DNA of 64,000 bases, taken from NCBI GenBank assembly GCA_034521955.1, contig JAXHLT010000001.1:62001-126000 (forward strand). Direction: 5' to 3'. The position numbers were made by a program, and so were the translations under genes. The stretch's first letter is position 1; every line of letters begins with the position of its first letter. The notes under the pieces were generated by a model. The model had not been told where the DNA came from and did not search any database. It saw only the letters and a program-made list of their open reading frames with translations. Shown piece by piece: positions 7,569-17,160 of this stretch. The stretch is from M55B127 sp034521955 (GTDB taxonomy: Bacteria; Bacillota; Halanaerobiia; Halanaerobiales; M55B127).

Positions 7569-8342
7569 TTACTCATTATATTTATATTTTGATAAAAAGT
7601 CAAAATAAAAAATAACTAATGCAACTGCAACTAATATAATTTCAAATATTAATAAAATCAAAGTCATATTATTAGATAAAAATTCAAACCATCCTGGTAT
7701 ATTTTCACTTACTTTATTTGCAGATTTAACAAAATGAGCCATAGCAATCTGGCCAGAGGCTGCTAATGATGAAATTGAAAGCACTCCTAATGAAGCTATT
7801 GCAGATATGCTAATTCCTCCCAGAGATAATAAAAGTGCAAAAGCTATAGCAGCCACACTAAACACCCCAGCAGATAAAACTCCAAATGAAATTATTCCAA
7901 TACTAACTGCTCCAATAGCGATAACTCCATAAGCCATTTTACCCAAAGCAATTATCCCTCTAGCTTTATTTCCTATTGCAACTACTCCTTTTGCAACATC
8001 GTAATCACCTTTTTTATTATTAATACCACTAGTAATATTAATAAGAGGTAAATTTCCAACTTTCATCTTTGTTTTTAAATTTAGATGAGGTACTTTTGAA
8101 GAATATTTTATTGCATTTATAAAACCAAGGTCTTCCAAATATTCAGTATTTTCTTTTGTAAGTCTTAAAGCTCTATAGATTGCTGGTTCCATTTCTTCAT
8201 CAAATGCAACTCTATCATCATCGTATTTGCTTAAAATATGATCTACATCTTCACTTACTTCTTTAATTACTTTTTTACTCTTGTTTTTGTTTAAAAATAA
8301 ATTTCTTCTAAATAACTTCATGTATTCTTTTTTTACATTCAT
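7569..8342 (-). CDS. Hypothetical membrane protein with short Gly/Ala repeats
   Basis: 257 residues. The first 95 are soluble and charged. From about residue 117 comes a run of roughly six-residue repeats of the form A-[IL]-G-x-x-A/S-x-G (VVAIGNKARGIIALG, MAYGVIAIGAVSIG), passing into hydrophobic segments. A last membrane helix follows near 229-250 and a short charged tail. Such glycine-spaced repeats occur in many uncharacterised Firmicute membrane proteins. No enzymatic motif is visible. It lies downstream of the DUF362 gene with about 23 bases between, so the two may be co-transcribed, and it ends at a strong terminator. Confidence 0.6.
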   Translation of the reverse strand: MNVKKEYMKLFRRNLFLNKNKSKKVIKEVSEDVDHILSKYDDDRVAFDEEMEPAIYRALRLTKENTEYLEDLGFINAIKYSSKVPHLNLKTKMKVGNLPLINITSGINNKKGDYDVAKGVVAIGNKARGIIALGKMAYGVIAIGAVSIGIISFGVLSAGVFSVAAIAFALLLSLGGISISAIASLGVLSISSLAASGQIAMAHFVKSANKVSENIPGWFEFLSNNMTLILLIFEIILVAVALVIFYFDFLSKYKYNE

Positions 8343-8365
8343 GCTTCCACCTCAATAATTTAATA

Positions 8366-9466
8366 TTATACTTCAATTAATTCATATTCAGTACTGCCTA
8401 ATCCTAGTTCTTGACCATAAGTAAGTTGAACTGTACCTTGGGTATGGTCTCTTGCTCCTTTAAACTTATCTTGACCACTTTCATAATTATCTTTTAAATA
8501 AGAATGTTTAAAGCCGTGTTGTTTGTTTACTAAATCATAACTTGCTTTATCTAACGCAACTGGATCTTTTGATGCCAATATACCGATATCAGGTACTAAT
8601 GGGGCATCACTATATGGTGCACAGTCACATTCTGGAGTTATATTAAGTAAAAAGTTTATATACCCCACTTTATCTTTTTTATTTTTAACAGCTCCATAAG
8701 CATATTCAGTCATTCTTTCCATAAATGGTCCAATTCCAGAATCCCAGTCCATCCCAATTGCATCTACTGGACAGGCAGTTATACATTCTCCACAACCAAT
8801 ACATTTTTGTGGATCAATCACTGCAAAATCTTCTACTACAATTGCAGATTCAGGACATACTTCAGCACATTTACCACATGCTATACAAGTGTTGTTATCA
8901 GATAGAATCTCTACATTATGCTGCTCTTTTTTTCCGGCTGCAGGAGCACAACCCATTGCAATATTTTTAATTGAGCCCCCAAATCCTGCCATATCATGTC
9001 CTTTAAAGTGAGACATAACAATCATTGAGTCTGTATTTTCTATATCAGAAGCAATTTTTACACTTTGAAAGTGTTTACCATTAACTTCTACTTCCAAAAA
9101 GTTTTGGCTTTTCAATCCATCAGCAATAATTACCGGTGCATCTAACACAGAAAAGTTAAATCCATGTAGATTTGCAATTCTATGATGGTCAACAGAATTA
9201 TGTCTCATTCCTGAATAAAGTGTATTAGTATCTACAACAAATGGGTTCCCCTTATTTTCTTTTATTTTATCTACAACCTGTCTAGCAAATACAGGATTTA
9301 AGTAACCATCATTTCCTTCTTCACCAAAATGTATTTTGATCCCTGTTAAATCACCCTCAGTTATTAAATCTCCAAATTGAGCTTTATCAAATAATTTTTT
9401 AATCTTTTTTATTTTACTTGAACCTTCTCCTCTAGCGCGAATATCTGCAAAATATACTTTGCTCAT
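8366..9466 (-). CDS. DUF362 protein with two ferredoxin clusters
   Basis: 366 residues. A DUF362 domain fills the N-terminal half (GLKSQNFLEVEVNG, MSHFKGHDMAGFGGSIKN). Two 4Fe-4S motifs follow near residues 193 and 221: CIACGKCAEVCP and CIGCGECITACP. A C-terminal segment has further conserved Cys and His (ECDCAPYSDAP). Proteins of this type are cytoplasmic iron-sulfur proteins of unproven function, often in anaerobes; electron transfer is the usual guess. A second DUF362 ferredoxin, built differently, is at 33143-34285. It starts at ATG after GGAGG. Confidence 0.85.
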   Translation of the reverse strand: MSKVYFADIRARGEGSSKIKKIKKLFDKAQFGDLITEGDLTGIKIHFGEEGNDGYLNPVFARQVVDKIKENKGNPFVVDTNTLYSGMRHNSVDHHRIANLHGFNFSVLDAPVIIADGLKSQNFLEVEVNGKHFQSVKIASDIENTDSMIVMSHFKGHDMAGFGGSIKNIAMGCAPAAGKKEQHNVEILSDNNTCIACGKCAEVCPESAIVVEDFAVIDPQKCIGCGECITACPVDAIGMDWDSGIGPFMERMTEYAYGAVKNKKDKVGYINFLLNITPECDCAPYSDAPLVPDIGILASKDPVALDKASYDLVNKQHGFKHSYLKDNYESGQDKFKGARDHTQGTVQLTYGQELGLGSTEYELIEV

Positions 9467-9497
9467 TTATACATCCCTCCTTTAATAATGGTTTGCT

Positions 9498-10277
9498 TTA
9501 TTTATCTTTCCATATTTTAAAAATTTCTTCTTCTAACTCTTTATTTTTTGGTTTATTAGACCATAATTCTTTTATAGAACTTTCTCTCATCGCTGCAGCA
9601 ATATTATTAAAAATTTGTTTATTAAATTTAATGTCATTTATTAACTCTTTTATCTCTTCCCTTTTTGTGTTTTGATCATAAGGACACTTATAAAAATTGC
9701 CTTTATATTCAAATCTGTCTTTTGCAGCAATAATTCTTTTTTCCCTTAAATATATTAAGGGTCTTATTATATATACTTCATTGTTACTTAAAAATCTTTT
9801 GGGCTGTAAGGTGTTAACCTGTCCTGAATATAATATGCTCATTAAGAATGTTTCGACAGCATCATCATAATGGTGTCCAAAAGCAACTTTAGAGTAATTA
9901 TTTTCTTTCATATAGTTTACTAAAGCACCTTTTTTAAAATGTGAACATTTTGAACAGGGGTTTTTCTTTTTTTCTTGTTTTATATATTTATATATTTCTG
10001 TTTCTATGATCTTGAGATTTACATCTAATTCATCACATAGATACTTTAGATATGGAATATGATTGCTTTTTTCAAAACCCAAATCAACAGTTACAGCATC
10101 TACTTTAAAATTTAATGCAGTATGTTTACTTAATATTTTAAGAGCATATAAAAGAAAGGAACTATCTTTACCTCCTGACAACCCCACTAATATCTTATCA
10201 TTTTTATCTATCAAATCAAATTCAGCTACTGCTTCTATTATTTTATTATTATGCACTTTATCTAAGTATAATTGCAA
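9498..10277 (-). CDS. TtcA/TilS-like ATP pyrophosphatase (tRNA thiolation family)
   Basis: 259 residues starting from a TTG behind GAGGTGTT. The PP-loop motif SGGKDSSFLL (about residues 34-43) binds ATP. CSKCSHFKKGAL (about 111) supplies the paired cysteines that hold a 4Fe-4S cluster in TtcA, and FGHHYDDAVET follows. TtcA makes 2-thiocytidine in tRNA; related proteins act on other positions. The length is close to the family norm of 250-310. It follows the RecB-type nuclease gene with an 18-base gap, so the two may share a transcript. The exact tRNA target is not fixed by the sequence. Confidence 0.8.
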   Translation of the reverse strand: MQLYLDKVHNNKIIEAVAEFDLIDKNDKILVGLSGGKDSSFLLYALKILSKHTALNFKVDAVTVDLGFEKSNHIPYLKYLCDELDVNLKIIETEIYKYIKQEKKKNPCSKCSHFKKGALVNYMKENNYSKVAFGHHYDDAVETFLMSILYSGQVNTLQPKRFLSNNEVYIIRPLIYLREKRIIAAKDRFEYKGNFYKCPYDQNTKREEIKELINDIKFNKQIFNNIAAAMRESSIKELWSNKPKNKELEEEIFKIWKDK

Positions 10278-10295
10278 GCTAACAACACCTCAATA

Positions 10296-11207
10296 CTATC
10301 TATTACAAAGTTCTCTGTATTTACAAAAACTACACACTATATCATTTTCTCTTTTTTTAAATTTATCTTTACCCTTCGGTTTGTTCCATTTTTCATCTTC
10401 TAAATAACTTTTCATCTTATTTATACTTTCATCCATTTTGCTTTTAACTTCATTTATTATATCAAATTTAAATTCATATTCTTTTACTTGTTGTTCATAT
10501 AGATAAACAAATACAGTTTTTATCGGTCCTTCATAGTTATAATTTTTAAAGTAATAGTATGAATACAGTTTAAGTTGATCTAAGCTACTATTTTTCTCCT
10601 TACCTGTTTTCCAGTCAACTATACAAGGTAATTTGTTTTTATCCTTTTGATAAATAAGATCTGGTATAGCATAAACCTTCGTATCTTTGTAATCAATTGT
10701 TTCAAATGTGTTTGTATCAAAGGATTTAACATAGTATGATTCTTTAATATCTTCAATAATATCAGTATTTTCAATATAGTTTAAAATTTTATCTATTTTA
10801 TAGTTAATTAGATTAATCTTTTTATCAGACAACTCATTATTATAATATATTTCTTTAAGCATTGTGTTTTTAGAGGGATTCATCTCCCAGGCAGCCTTGT
10901 TTTGAGATGAACGAAATGCATTATTTAGACTTTCCTTTATCTTTTTATTTAAATTTTTCTTATTAATAGGGAAGTGATCATGTATTATCTTATATAAAAG
11001 ATGATGTATGAAATTCCCTAGTATTGCATCTGTAGACTGCAGTTTTTTTAATCTGTATACTTTTTTGTTTTCTTCAGGTGCATCCCATTCCCATCCATTG
11101 TGACTTTTATAATACTGATAGTAATATTTTCTTAAACAACTCTTAAAAGTATTATCTCTTGAAAGAGACCAGGACCATTCTGGATACTTTCTATGTTTAT
11201 AAGCCAT
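10296..11207 (-). CDS. RecB/Cas4-like PD-(D/E)XK nuclease with iron-sulfur cysteines
   Basis: 303 residues. The N-terminus (WSWSLSRDNTFKSCLRKYY) and C-terminus (CSFCKYRELC) supply the one-plus-three cysteine pattern that holds a 4Fe-4S cluster in AddB/Cas4-type nucleases. Between them are an Asp-bearing segment (KVYAIPDLIY) and the catalytic CIVDWKTGKEKN, then the QxxxY-like DQLKLYSYYY. A single-stranded or end-processing DNase is the family expectation. No Cas genes or repeat arrays are near, so a CRISPR role is not supported. The start overlaps the end of the frameshifted Mut7-C gene by 11 bases. Confidence 0.8.
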   Translation of the reverse strand: MAYKHRKYPEWSWSLSRDNTFKSCLRKYYYQYYKSHNGWEWDAPEENKKVYRLKKLQSTDAILGNFIHHLLYKIIHDHFPINKKNLNKKIKESLNNAFRSSQNKAAWEMNPSKNTMLKEIYYNNELSDKKINLINYKIDKILNYIENTDIIEDIKESYYVKSFDTNTFETIDYKDTKVYAIPDLIYQKDKNKLPCIVDWKTGKEKNSSLDQLKLYSYYYFKNYNYEGPIKTVFVYLYEQQVKEYEFKFDIINEVKSKMDESINKMKSYLEDEKWNKPKGKDKFKKRENDIVCSFCKYRELCNR

Positions 11208-11956
11208 TACTTATACCATCCTTTATATTATTAATCATCTCATTAATTTTTCTGAAATGTGAACCTCTCCAATATATCTGATCACAACTTGGACAAATGT
11301 AAAAATCATTATAATACTTTTTTGTTTTAGGTTCTAGACGATCAATTATTTTTTCTTTTTTTATCTCTTCTAATTCACTATTACATTTAGGGCATCTGCT
11401 AGTATAGTTTATATAATTAATTAGATTATATCTAATTATTACTTCTTTAAGCTGTTCTTTAGGATTGATTTTCCCGAATAAAATAACCGTACTTAACAAC
11501 TTTTCTCATTAAAAGACCATGATCTCTGGTTAATAATATCCTATTATCTTCATTTGATTTTTTAGCTAAATACTTATCACCATAATCATTATGATAAAGA
11601 GTGTCAAATCCTAATATTCTTAAATAACTTACAAGTTTACCTAAATGCGCATCAGCTATAAACTTAGGGTGAATACTATATTTTTTTCTTACAGTAGAGA
11701 TAGAATCTTCAATATCAAAACTCATAAATACTGGATAGACAGTTATTCTATCTCCATCTTGAACAAGGTAATCTAAACTAATTGCTTTATTATTTTTTAA
11801 TAAAAGATATACCTCAGTATGAGGTATCTTTAAACCTTCTAAAATATCTTTTATAGTCTGTCGATCTTTAAAAGTTATCTCTCTATATAATCTATTATTA
11901 TCTTTTAAGAAATTATTCAAATCACCAAAAATTCTTAAAATTACTTTTTTTATCAT
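11197..11956 (-). pseudogene. Mut7-C RNase-domain protein with N-terminal ubiquitin-like fold, one frameshift
   Basis: The first frame (11956-11459) gives a ubiquitin-like Mut7-C partner domain (residues 1-80) and the start of the PIN-like Mut7-C domain (HPKFIADAHLGKLVSYLRIL, LLTRDHGLL). It breaks after FIR. The second frame (11499-11197) continues with INPKEQL and the zinc ribbon CPKCNSE...CPSCDQIYWRGSH. Removing one base in CGGGAAAATCAAT near 11475 joins them into a normal protein of about 250 residues. Both halves are well conserved, so the lesion is recent or a sequence error. The family is predicted to act on RNA. It lies between degV and the RecB-type nuclease. Confidence 0.8.
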
Positions 11957-11968
11957 ATAATATCCTCT

Positions 11969-12826
11969 TTAGTTATTGTTTTCAAAATAAACTCCAACAC
12001 CACTTCTTCCAAGATGTACGGTTAAAACATTACTAATCATATTTATTATAAACTTTTTAGTACCGAAACGCTCTTCAATCATATCTCTTAACTTTAATGC
12101 CTTATCTCTATCACCAGAATAACTAATCCCAATAACCTGGTCTTTTAAGTTAGTACTTCTTTTTTCCATTATATCTAAAATACTTTCATATGCTTTAGAA
12201 TATCCTCTAACCTTTTTAAATAACTGAATTTTACCTTCTTTAACTTCCAAGATTGGCTTAATGTTTAAAAACTCCCCGACAAAAGCAGCTGTTTTACTTA
12301 TTCGGCCTCCAGTTTTCAATCTTTCTAGAGTTTCTAAGGTGAAAATATGTTCTATATTCTCAACTAAACCTTTAACTTTACTTACAATCTGTTCAAAAGG
12401 TAATTTTTCTTCTTGAAATTGAATTGTTTTTTCTACTAATAGTTCAATTGCTGTTGAACCGGACTTTGTATCAATTACTTCATAATTAAAGTCTGGATAT
12501 CTTTTTTTTACATTTTCTGCAACTAGTCTTGCTGTTTGATATGCTCCAGACATCTTAGAAGAAAATGCAAGATAAATACATTTTAAGTTATTTTCAGCAC
12601 AATATTTAAATTCTTTTTCAAAGTCTAATGCCCTAACCTGTGCAGTTGTAATATATCTTTTTTCTTCTAAGAACTTAAATAGTTTATCATTATTAATATT
12701 AATTCCATCTAAAAACTCATCTTGATCAACAATAATTCTAAAAGGAAGTAATTTTATATTATGTTTTTTTAGTTTTTCTTCTGAAATATCGCAAGCACTA
12801 TCTACAATTATCTGTATTTTTTCCAT
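11969..12826 (-). CDS. DegV family fatty-acid-binding protein
   Basis: 285 residues, the standard length. The DegV opening IIVDSACDIS (residues 5-14) and the later YLAFSSKMSGAYQTARL, DTKSGSTA and ERLKTGGRIS are all present. DegV/FakB proteins bind a fatty acid in the cytoplasm and present it to the FakA kinase for phospholipid synthesis. No fakA lies in this window. It is 12 bases downstream of the SLC13-type permease gene and just before the Mut7-C gene, all on the same strand. Ligand preference cannot be read from the sequence. Confidence 0.9.
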   Translation of the reverse strand: MEKIQIIVDSACDISEEKLKKHNIKLLPFRIIVDQDEFLDGININNDKLFKFLEEKRYITTAQVRALDFEKEFKYCAENNLKCIYLAFSSKMSGAYQTARLVAENVKKRYPDFNYEVIDTKSGSTAIELLVEKTIQFQEEKLPFEQIVSKVKGLVENIEHIFTLETLERLKTGGRISKTAAFVGEFLNIKPILEVKEGKIQLFKKVRGYSKAYESILDIMEKRSTNLKDQVIGISYSGDRDKALKLRDMIEERFGTKKFIINMISNVLTVHLGRSGVGVYFENNN

Positions 12827-12838
12827 TTAATCACCTCT

Positions 12839-14746
12839 TTATAGTCCCCAAATATATACAATACTTAATGTTGTTACTATTCCCAATACTATTTGTAAAG
12901 GAAAACCTGTTATTACATAATCTTTAAATTTATAGCCACCAGGACCATAAACCATAAGATTGGTTTGATTACCAATAGGAGTCATAAATGCTGTTCCTGC
13001 TGCAAATGTAACTGCTAATACAAATGCAAAAGGGTTAAGATTTAAAGTTTGTGCTGCATCAACTGCGATTGGAATCATTAATATTACACTTGCGTTTTTA
13101 CTTATTATATTAGTTAAAAAGGCAGTTAAAAAGTAAAATATTACTAACATCATCACCGGTGAAAAATAATTCGAAAGTTTTAATACTTGAAAAGAAATGT
13201 ATTGTGCAGTACCTGTCTTTTCAACAGCAATTCCAAGTGGTATTAAACCAGCTAATAAAAATATTACTTCCCAGTTAATAGAACTATAAAGCTTGCTATG
13301 GTCAATTGTTTTTGTTGCTACCATTGCTATTACTCCACCTAAAGCTGAAATCACTATTGGTACAACATCTATTGCAGCTAAAAATACAACACCTATCAAT
13401 ATACTTATCGCTTTTAATGCTTTTGTAAATTCATAGTTTCTTGTATCTATTTCTCTTGCAATAATAAAGTTTTCATTTTTTCTAAAACGGTCTGCGGTTT
13501 CTTCATTTACTAATAATAGGATTACATCACCAGCCATTAATTTAATATCCTGCATTCTTTTATGTGTTAGACCACCACCACGTCTAATTGCTAACACAGC
13601 AGTTTCATATCTTTCTAAGAAATTAACCTGTGATATAGTCTGACCCTGCATGAAAGATCCATAAGGAATTACGACTTCCATTAATTTTTGACCTTTCATA
13701 GGATCTTTTAAATTTTTTTCATAAATATTGCTGTGAGGAACCAATCTCAAACCGTTTCGTTTCATTACTTTTAAAATAGTTTGATGGTCTGCTCTAATAA
13801 TTAAATGGTCACCTTTTTTCAATCTTTTACGAAAAGATGGATCTATATATTGACTATCTTTTCTACTCATTAGAACAATATCTAAATCCATACCTGTACT
13901 TTTTTTGAACTCATCTAGGGTTTTATCAATCAAGAGAGAATTTTTTTCAATTACTACTTCAGTCAAATAGTCTCGCATCTCATATTCTTCAAATAGGTCT
14001 TCAGATACTTTAATACGATTTGGTAATAACCTGTGTCCTATTACAATTAAATATATAATCCCAATAACTAATACAAGGAAACCCAGTTTTGTAAATTCAA
14101 ACATTGAAAAGGGATGACCAATTAACCTTGCAGATATATCACTAGCTAAAAGATTTGTTGATGTACCTACTAAAGTAATCATACCACCCAGCATTGCTGC
14201 ATATGACAATGGTATAAGAAGTTTAGAGGGCGATGTTTTAGTCTTTCCAGCAATATCATTAACCATCGGTATTAATGTTGCTACAACTGCTGTATTATTA
14301 ATAATACCTGCTATAACTCCAGTAATCCCGGTTATAAAACCAACCTGTCTATAATGATTTGAACCAGTAATATCTGCAATTTTTCTTCCCAAAACCTGTA
14401 ATATTCCAGTCTGCTGGATACCGGCACTTAAAATAAACATAGCCAAAACTGTAATAGTTGCCTGATTAGCAAAACCAGAGATTGCTTCTTCTGGGGTAAC
14501 TTTTGTCCATCTATTTAATATAATTAAAATTACTGGTACAGCCAAGGCTATTATATCAATATTTATTGGTTCAAAGAAAAACAATACCATTAATAATACA
14601 ATGATAGACAAGGTAACAATTATATTCATATCTATACTAACTTTTGGTATATCATTTAAAGACTGTTCTTGAGCGTTAATTGTAGGTGTTAATAACACCA
14701 AACACAAAATTAATGCTAAAAATATTAATCTTTTATCCACCCTCAA
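12839..14746 (-). CDS. SLC13/DASS-type anion permease with two TrkA-C domains
   Basis: 635 residues. The start is a TTG after GGGGGTG, and the first segment (LIFLALILCLVLLTPTINA) resembles a signal peptide. A first block of membrane helices follows (about 45-235). Next are two cytoplasmic TrkA-C/RCK-type domains (about 245-420; TEVVIEKNSLLIDKTLDEF, PMKGQKLMEVVIPYGSFM), then a second membrane block (about 440-635; NIISKNASVILMIPIAVDAA). This is the divalent anion:sodium symporter arrangement with inserted RCK domains, as in putative sulfate or dicarboxylate carriers. Substrate unknown; sulfate or organic acids are candidates. It is followed closely by degV. Confidence 0.85.
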   Translation of the reverse strand: MRVDKRLIFLALILCLVLLTPTINAQEQSLNDIPKVSIDMNIIVTLSIIVLLMVLFFFEPINIDIIALAVPVILIILNRWTKVTPEEAISGFANQATITVLAMFILSAGIQQTGILQVLGRKIADITGSNHYRQVGFITGITGVIAGIINNTAVVATLIPMVNDIAGKTKTSPSKLLIPLSYAAMLGGMITLVGTSTNLLASDISARLIGHPFSMFEFTKLGFLVLVIGIIYLIVIGHRLLPNRIKVSEDLFEEYEMRDYLTEVVIEKNSLLIDKTLDEFKKSTGMDLDIVLMSRKDSQYIDPSFRKRLKKGDHLIIRADHQTILKVMKRNGLRLVPHSNIYEKNLKDPMKGQKLMEVVIPYGSFMQGQTISQVNFLERYETAVLAIRRGGGLTHKRMQDIKLMAGDVILLLVNEETADRFRKNENFIIAREIDTRNYEFTKALKAISILIGVVFLAAIDVVPIVISALGGVIAMVATKTIDHSKLYSSINWEVIFLLAGLIPLGIAVEKTGTAQYISFQVLKLSNYFSPVMMLVIFYFLTAFLTNIISKNASVILMIPIAVDAAQTLNLNPFAFVLAVTFAAGTAFMTPIGNQTNLMVYGPGGYKFKDYVITGFPLQIVLGIVTTLSIVYIWGL

Positions 14747-14777
14747 TATAACACCCCCAAATATATATTTAATACTA

Positions 14778-15347
14778 TTAATTTAGATGTTTGCTGTGAT
14801 CATTATACTTTGCTCTTTTACCTCCAACTAATTTTGGTCTAGTTCGAGCTAGAGTAAGGTTTGCATCTCCTATTTTTTTAATATCTATTCTAACCGGTAC
14901 AGCTACATGTTTTAAATGCATACCAATTAAAGTATCTCCAATATCTATACCAGCGTGTCCTGAAATGTGTTCAACTAAAACCGGATTATCAAAAAATTTA
15001 TATGCCGCAGTAGCTAATGAACCACCAGCTTTTTTATGAGGTATAGCATTAACTATATCTAAATTATACTTTAAAGCACAGTCACTTTCTACTACTAAAG
15101 CCCTATTTAAATGTTCACAACACTGAACTGCTAAAAAAACTTTATTTTCTTTTATTATTGGTAAAATCCCTTTAATTATCTTTTCTCCTAACTTTGGGTT
15201 TGAAGCAGTACCTATTTTATTACCTGTGATTTCACTTGTACTACCACCTAATATAAATATATCACCTTTTAAAAGCTTTACAATATCTAGTAATTCGCTT
15301 ACAGATTGTTTTGTGTCATTAACAATCTTTTCTATATTTTCACTCAT
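14778..15347 (-). CDS. UPF0340 / YwlG family protein
   Basis: 189 residues, matching the TIGR01440 family in length. Recognisable conserved stretches are FILGGSTSEITG (residues 31-42), GTASNP, VQCCEHLNRALVVE, the glycine/alanine-rich GGSLATAAYK, and VEHISGHAGIDIGDTLIGMHL. The family is widespread in Firmicutes and has no established biochemical role that I can state. A good AGGAGG ribosome site precedes the ATG. It stands between the radical SAM gene and the anion permease on the same strand. Confidence 0.85.
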   Translation of the reverse strand: MSENIEKIVNDTKQSVSELLDIVKLLKGDIFILGGSTSEITGNKIGTASNPKLGEKIIKGILPIIKENKVFLAVQCCEHLNRALVVESDCALKYNLDIVNAIPHKKAGGSLATAAYKFFDNPVLVEHISGHAGIDIGDTLIGMHLKHVAVPVRIDIKKIGDANLTLARTRPKLVGGKRAKYNDHSKHLN

Positions 15348-15420
15348 TAAAAAAACCTCCTACTTTTATAGCTTGTCTATCTTATATTTTAACTTTTTAA
15401 ACCAATATTTTCAAGATAAA

Positions 15421-16374
15421 TTAGCCTGAAAATTTTTTGAGTGCTTTACCATCTAAATAATCACACTTAGAGCCTTGTTTGAAATCAATTTTATCCATTT
15501 TATTTAATATAAGTTGATGAATTTGTGCCCAATGTTTATCCCAGTTAACAAAAAGGGTTTCATCCTCAGGAGCTCTTCCTAATAATCTCTGTACTGCGAT
15601 GTCTGGTGATAAGTACTCAAGAAATGTTATAACTTTATCAATATATTCTTCCATATCTTCAATCTCTATTTCACCTTTTTTATATTTTTTTGCAAATACA
15701 GTATTTTCTCTAATATATAAAGCGTGAAGCTTTATATTATCTACTTTTAATGCAGATAATACTTTTGCATTTTCTATAACATCATCCATATTATCACCTG
15801 GTAAGTTTAAAATCAAATGTACACCTACACTTACATTATATTTATGAGCAGTCATTACTGCATCTATAAATTCAGCTAAAGTGTGTTTTCTATTAATACT
15901 TTTTAAAGTATGATAATTAACGGTCTGTAAACCCAATTCAATACTTAAATTTATATTTAGATTATTATCTTTTATAAATTCGGTTAATTCTTTTAAGTAT
16001 TGGTCACTTATACAGTCTGGACGTGTTGAAAAACAAACTTCTACAACATCTTCAACAGAAGCAGCTTCTTTTATATATTTTTTTAATTTTTCTAATGGTA
16101 AATATGTGTTACTAAAATTTTGAAAATAAGCGATAAACTTTTCAGCATTGTATTTTTTAGAAATATCGTCTTTTAATCCTTCTAACTGTTCAATAACTGT
16201 TCTCTCATGTTCCATATTTTCAAATACTGCCCCATTTTCACCACAATAAAAGCAACCTCTATTATCAAGGTTGCCATCTCTGTTAGGACAGTTCACTTCA
16301 ACATTTACTGGTATTTTATATGTTTTAACTCCATATTTGTTTTTTAGATATCTAGAATATTTAAAATAACTCAA
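15421..16374 (-). CDS. TIGR01212 family radical SAM protein (YhcC/YtqA type)
   Basis: 317 residues from a TTG nine bases after GGAGGA. The iron-sulfur ligands are in the family-specific extended motif NCPNRDGNLDNRGCFYCG (about residues 28-45). Later conserved stretches are FQNFSNTYLPLEKL, CFSTRPDCI, ELGLQTVNYHTLKSINRKH and VHLILNLPGDN. These are the hallmarks of the YhcC/YtqA group; the reaction is not firmly known to me, with RNA or small-molecule modification suspected. It is single-gene spaced: a terminator lies upstream at 16436-16463 and UPF0340 follows 73 bases downstream. Confidence 0.85.
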   Translation of the reverse strand: MSYFKYSRYLKNKYGVKTYKIPVNVEVNCPNRDGNLDNRGCFYCGENGAVFENMEHERTVIEQLEGLKDDISKKYNAEKFIAYFQNFSNTYLPLEKLKKYIKEAASVEDVVEVCFSTRPDCISDQYLKELTEFIKDNNLNINLSIELGLQTVNYHTLKSINRKHTLAEFIDAVMTAHKYNVSVGVHLILNLPGDNMDDVIENAKVLSALKVDNIKLHALYIRENTVFAKKYKKGEIEIEDMEEYIDKVITFLEYLSPDIAVQRLLGRAPEDETLFVNWDKHWAQIHQLILNKMDKIDFKQGSKCDYLDGKALKKFSG

Positions 16375-16433
16375 ACCATAGTCCTCCTTTGATACTATTA
16401 AAATTTTTAATCACATGTTTTCCCTATAAAAAG

Positions 16434-16463
16434 TTAAAAAGACAGTTAAAACTGCCTTTTTTA
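16434..16463 (-). terminator. Intrinsic terminator after the wHTH gene
   Basis: On the minus strand AAAGGCAGTT and AACTGTCTTT form a stem with one mismatch, followed by TTTTTAACTTTTT. The stem overlaps the stop codon of the 16461-17054 gene. Confidence 0.7.
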
Positions 16464-17054
16464 TTTTTCTTCAATTTTTTCTTTAAAATCTTTTAGTTCT
16501 GGAAATAAGTATCCATAAAACTCATAAAGATTATATTTATCATTATTTTCACTTTTTTTCCTTAGCTCTTCACGATCCTGCCTTAAAAAATCTGAAATCA
16601 TTTTTGTTAGTTCATCTGCTTCTTCTTTAGTTAAATATACTTTATTACTAGAAGCATATAAATCAGGTGTATAGTTTAATTCTTCTAATTTAGCTTCAGG
16701 ATCATCCAATTTACCCAAATATCTATAAAGGTCTACTATCCGATTCTCCAAATGATTTATGTAACCATTAAGCCAATGAAGATCGTCTTCTTTTAAATTC
16801 TTATATACAATTTCTTTACCTTCAATAGATTTAGCGGTTACTCTAACTTTATTATCTTCTTCTTTAGTAATTATATTATTTTCAAGTAGTCTATCTAAAT
16901 AATCATTTATCATGTTTGGGTTTTCATCTAACTTCTCTATTATCCACTCTCTACTAACAATATCATAGTTCATTATATCTAATATGTCGTGAACAAAAGG
17001 ATCTCCAATTAACTCTAGCTGCTCTTTTTTGTCTAAATAAAGAATATCCTTCAT
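16461..17054 (-). CDS. Winged-helix (ArsR-like) putative regulator
   Basis: About 197 residues. I start at the ATG at 17054 (MKDILYLDKKEQLELIGDP) because GGGGG lies eight bases before it and inside the longer frame. Residues 8-80 read as an ArsR-type winged helix: the opening EQLELIGDPFVHDILDIM, then REWIIEKLDENPNMINDYLDRLLENNII as the helix-turn-helix. The remainder is charged and helical (about 90-197), possibly for dimerisation or ligand sensing. No metal-binding cysteine cluster is seen. Targets unknown. Confidence 0.65.
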   Translation of the reverse strand: MKDILYLDKKEQLELIGDPFVHDILDIMNYDIVSREWIIEKLDENPNMINDYLDRLLENNIITKEEDNKVRVTAKSIEGKEIVYKNLKEDDLHWLNGYINHLENRIVDLYRYLGKLDDPEAKLEELNYTPDLYASSNKVYLTKEEADELTKMISDFLRQDREELRKKSENNDKYNLYEFYGYLFPELKDFKEKIEEK

Positions 17055-17120
17055 ATTACATACCCCCATTTATTTTACTACTATCTTATAATATTCTATA
17101 AATGTAGGTATAATCCTTTA

Positions 17121-17153
17121 ATAAAGGGTGGACTTTTATAGTCCACCCTTTAT
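17121..17153. terminator. Bidirectional terminator-like hairpin after trpP
   Basis: ATAAAGGGTGGACT (17121-17134) and its complement (17140-17153) form a perfect 14-bp stem with a 5-base loop, 8 bases past the trpP stop. The T-tract after it on the minus strand is short (TTTATT). Confidence 0.75.
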
Positions 17154-17160
17154 TCGGAGC

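Noticed and set aside
10296..11207. Cas4 of a CRISPR system
   Set aside because: The nuclease has Cas4-like cysteines, but there are no cas genes or direct-repeat arrays anywhere in the window; RecB-family exonuclease is the safer call.
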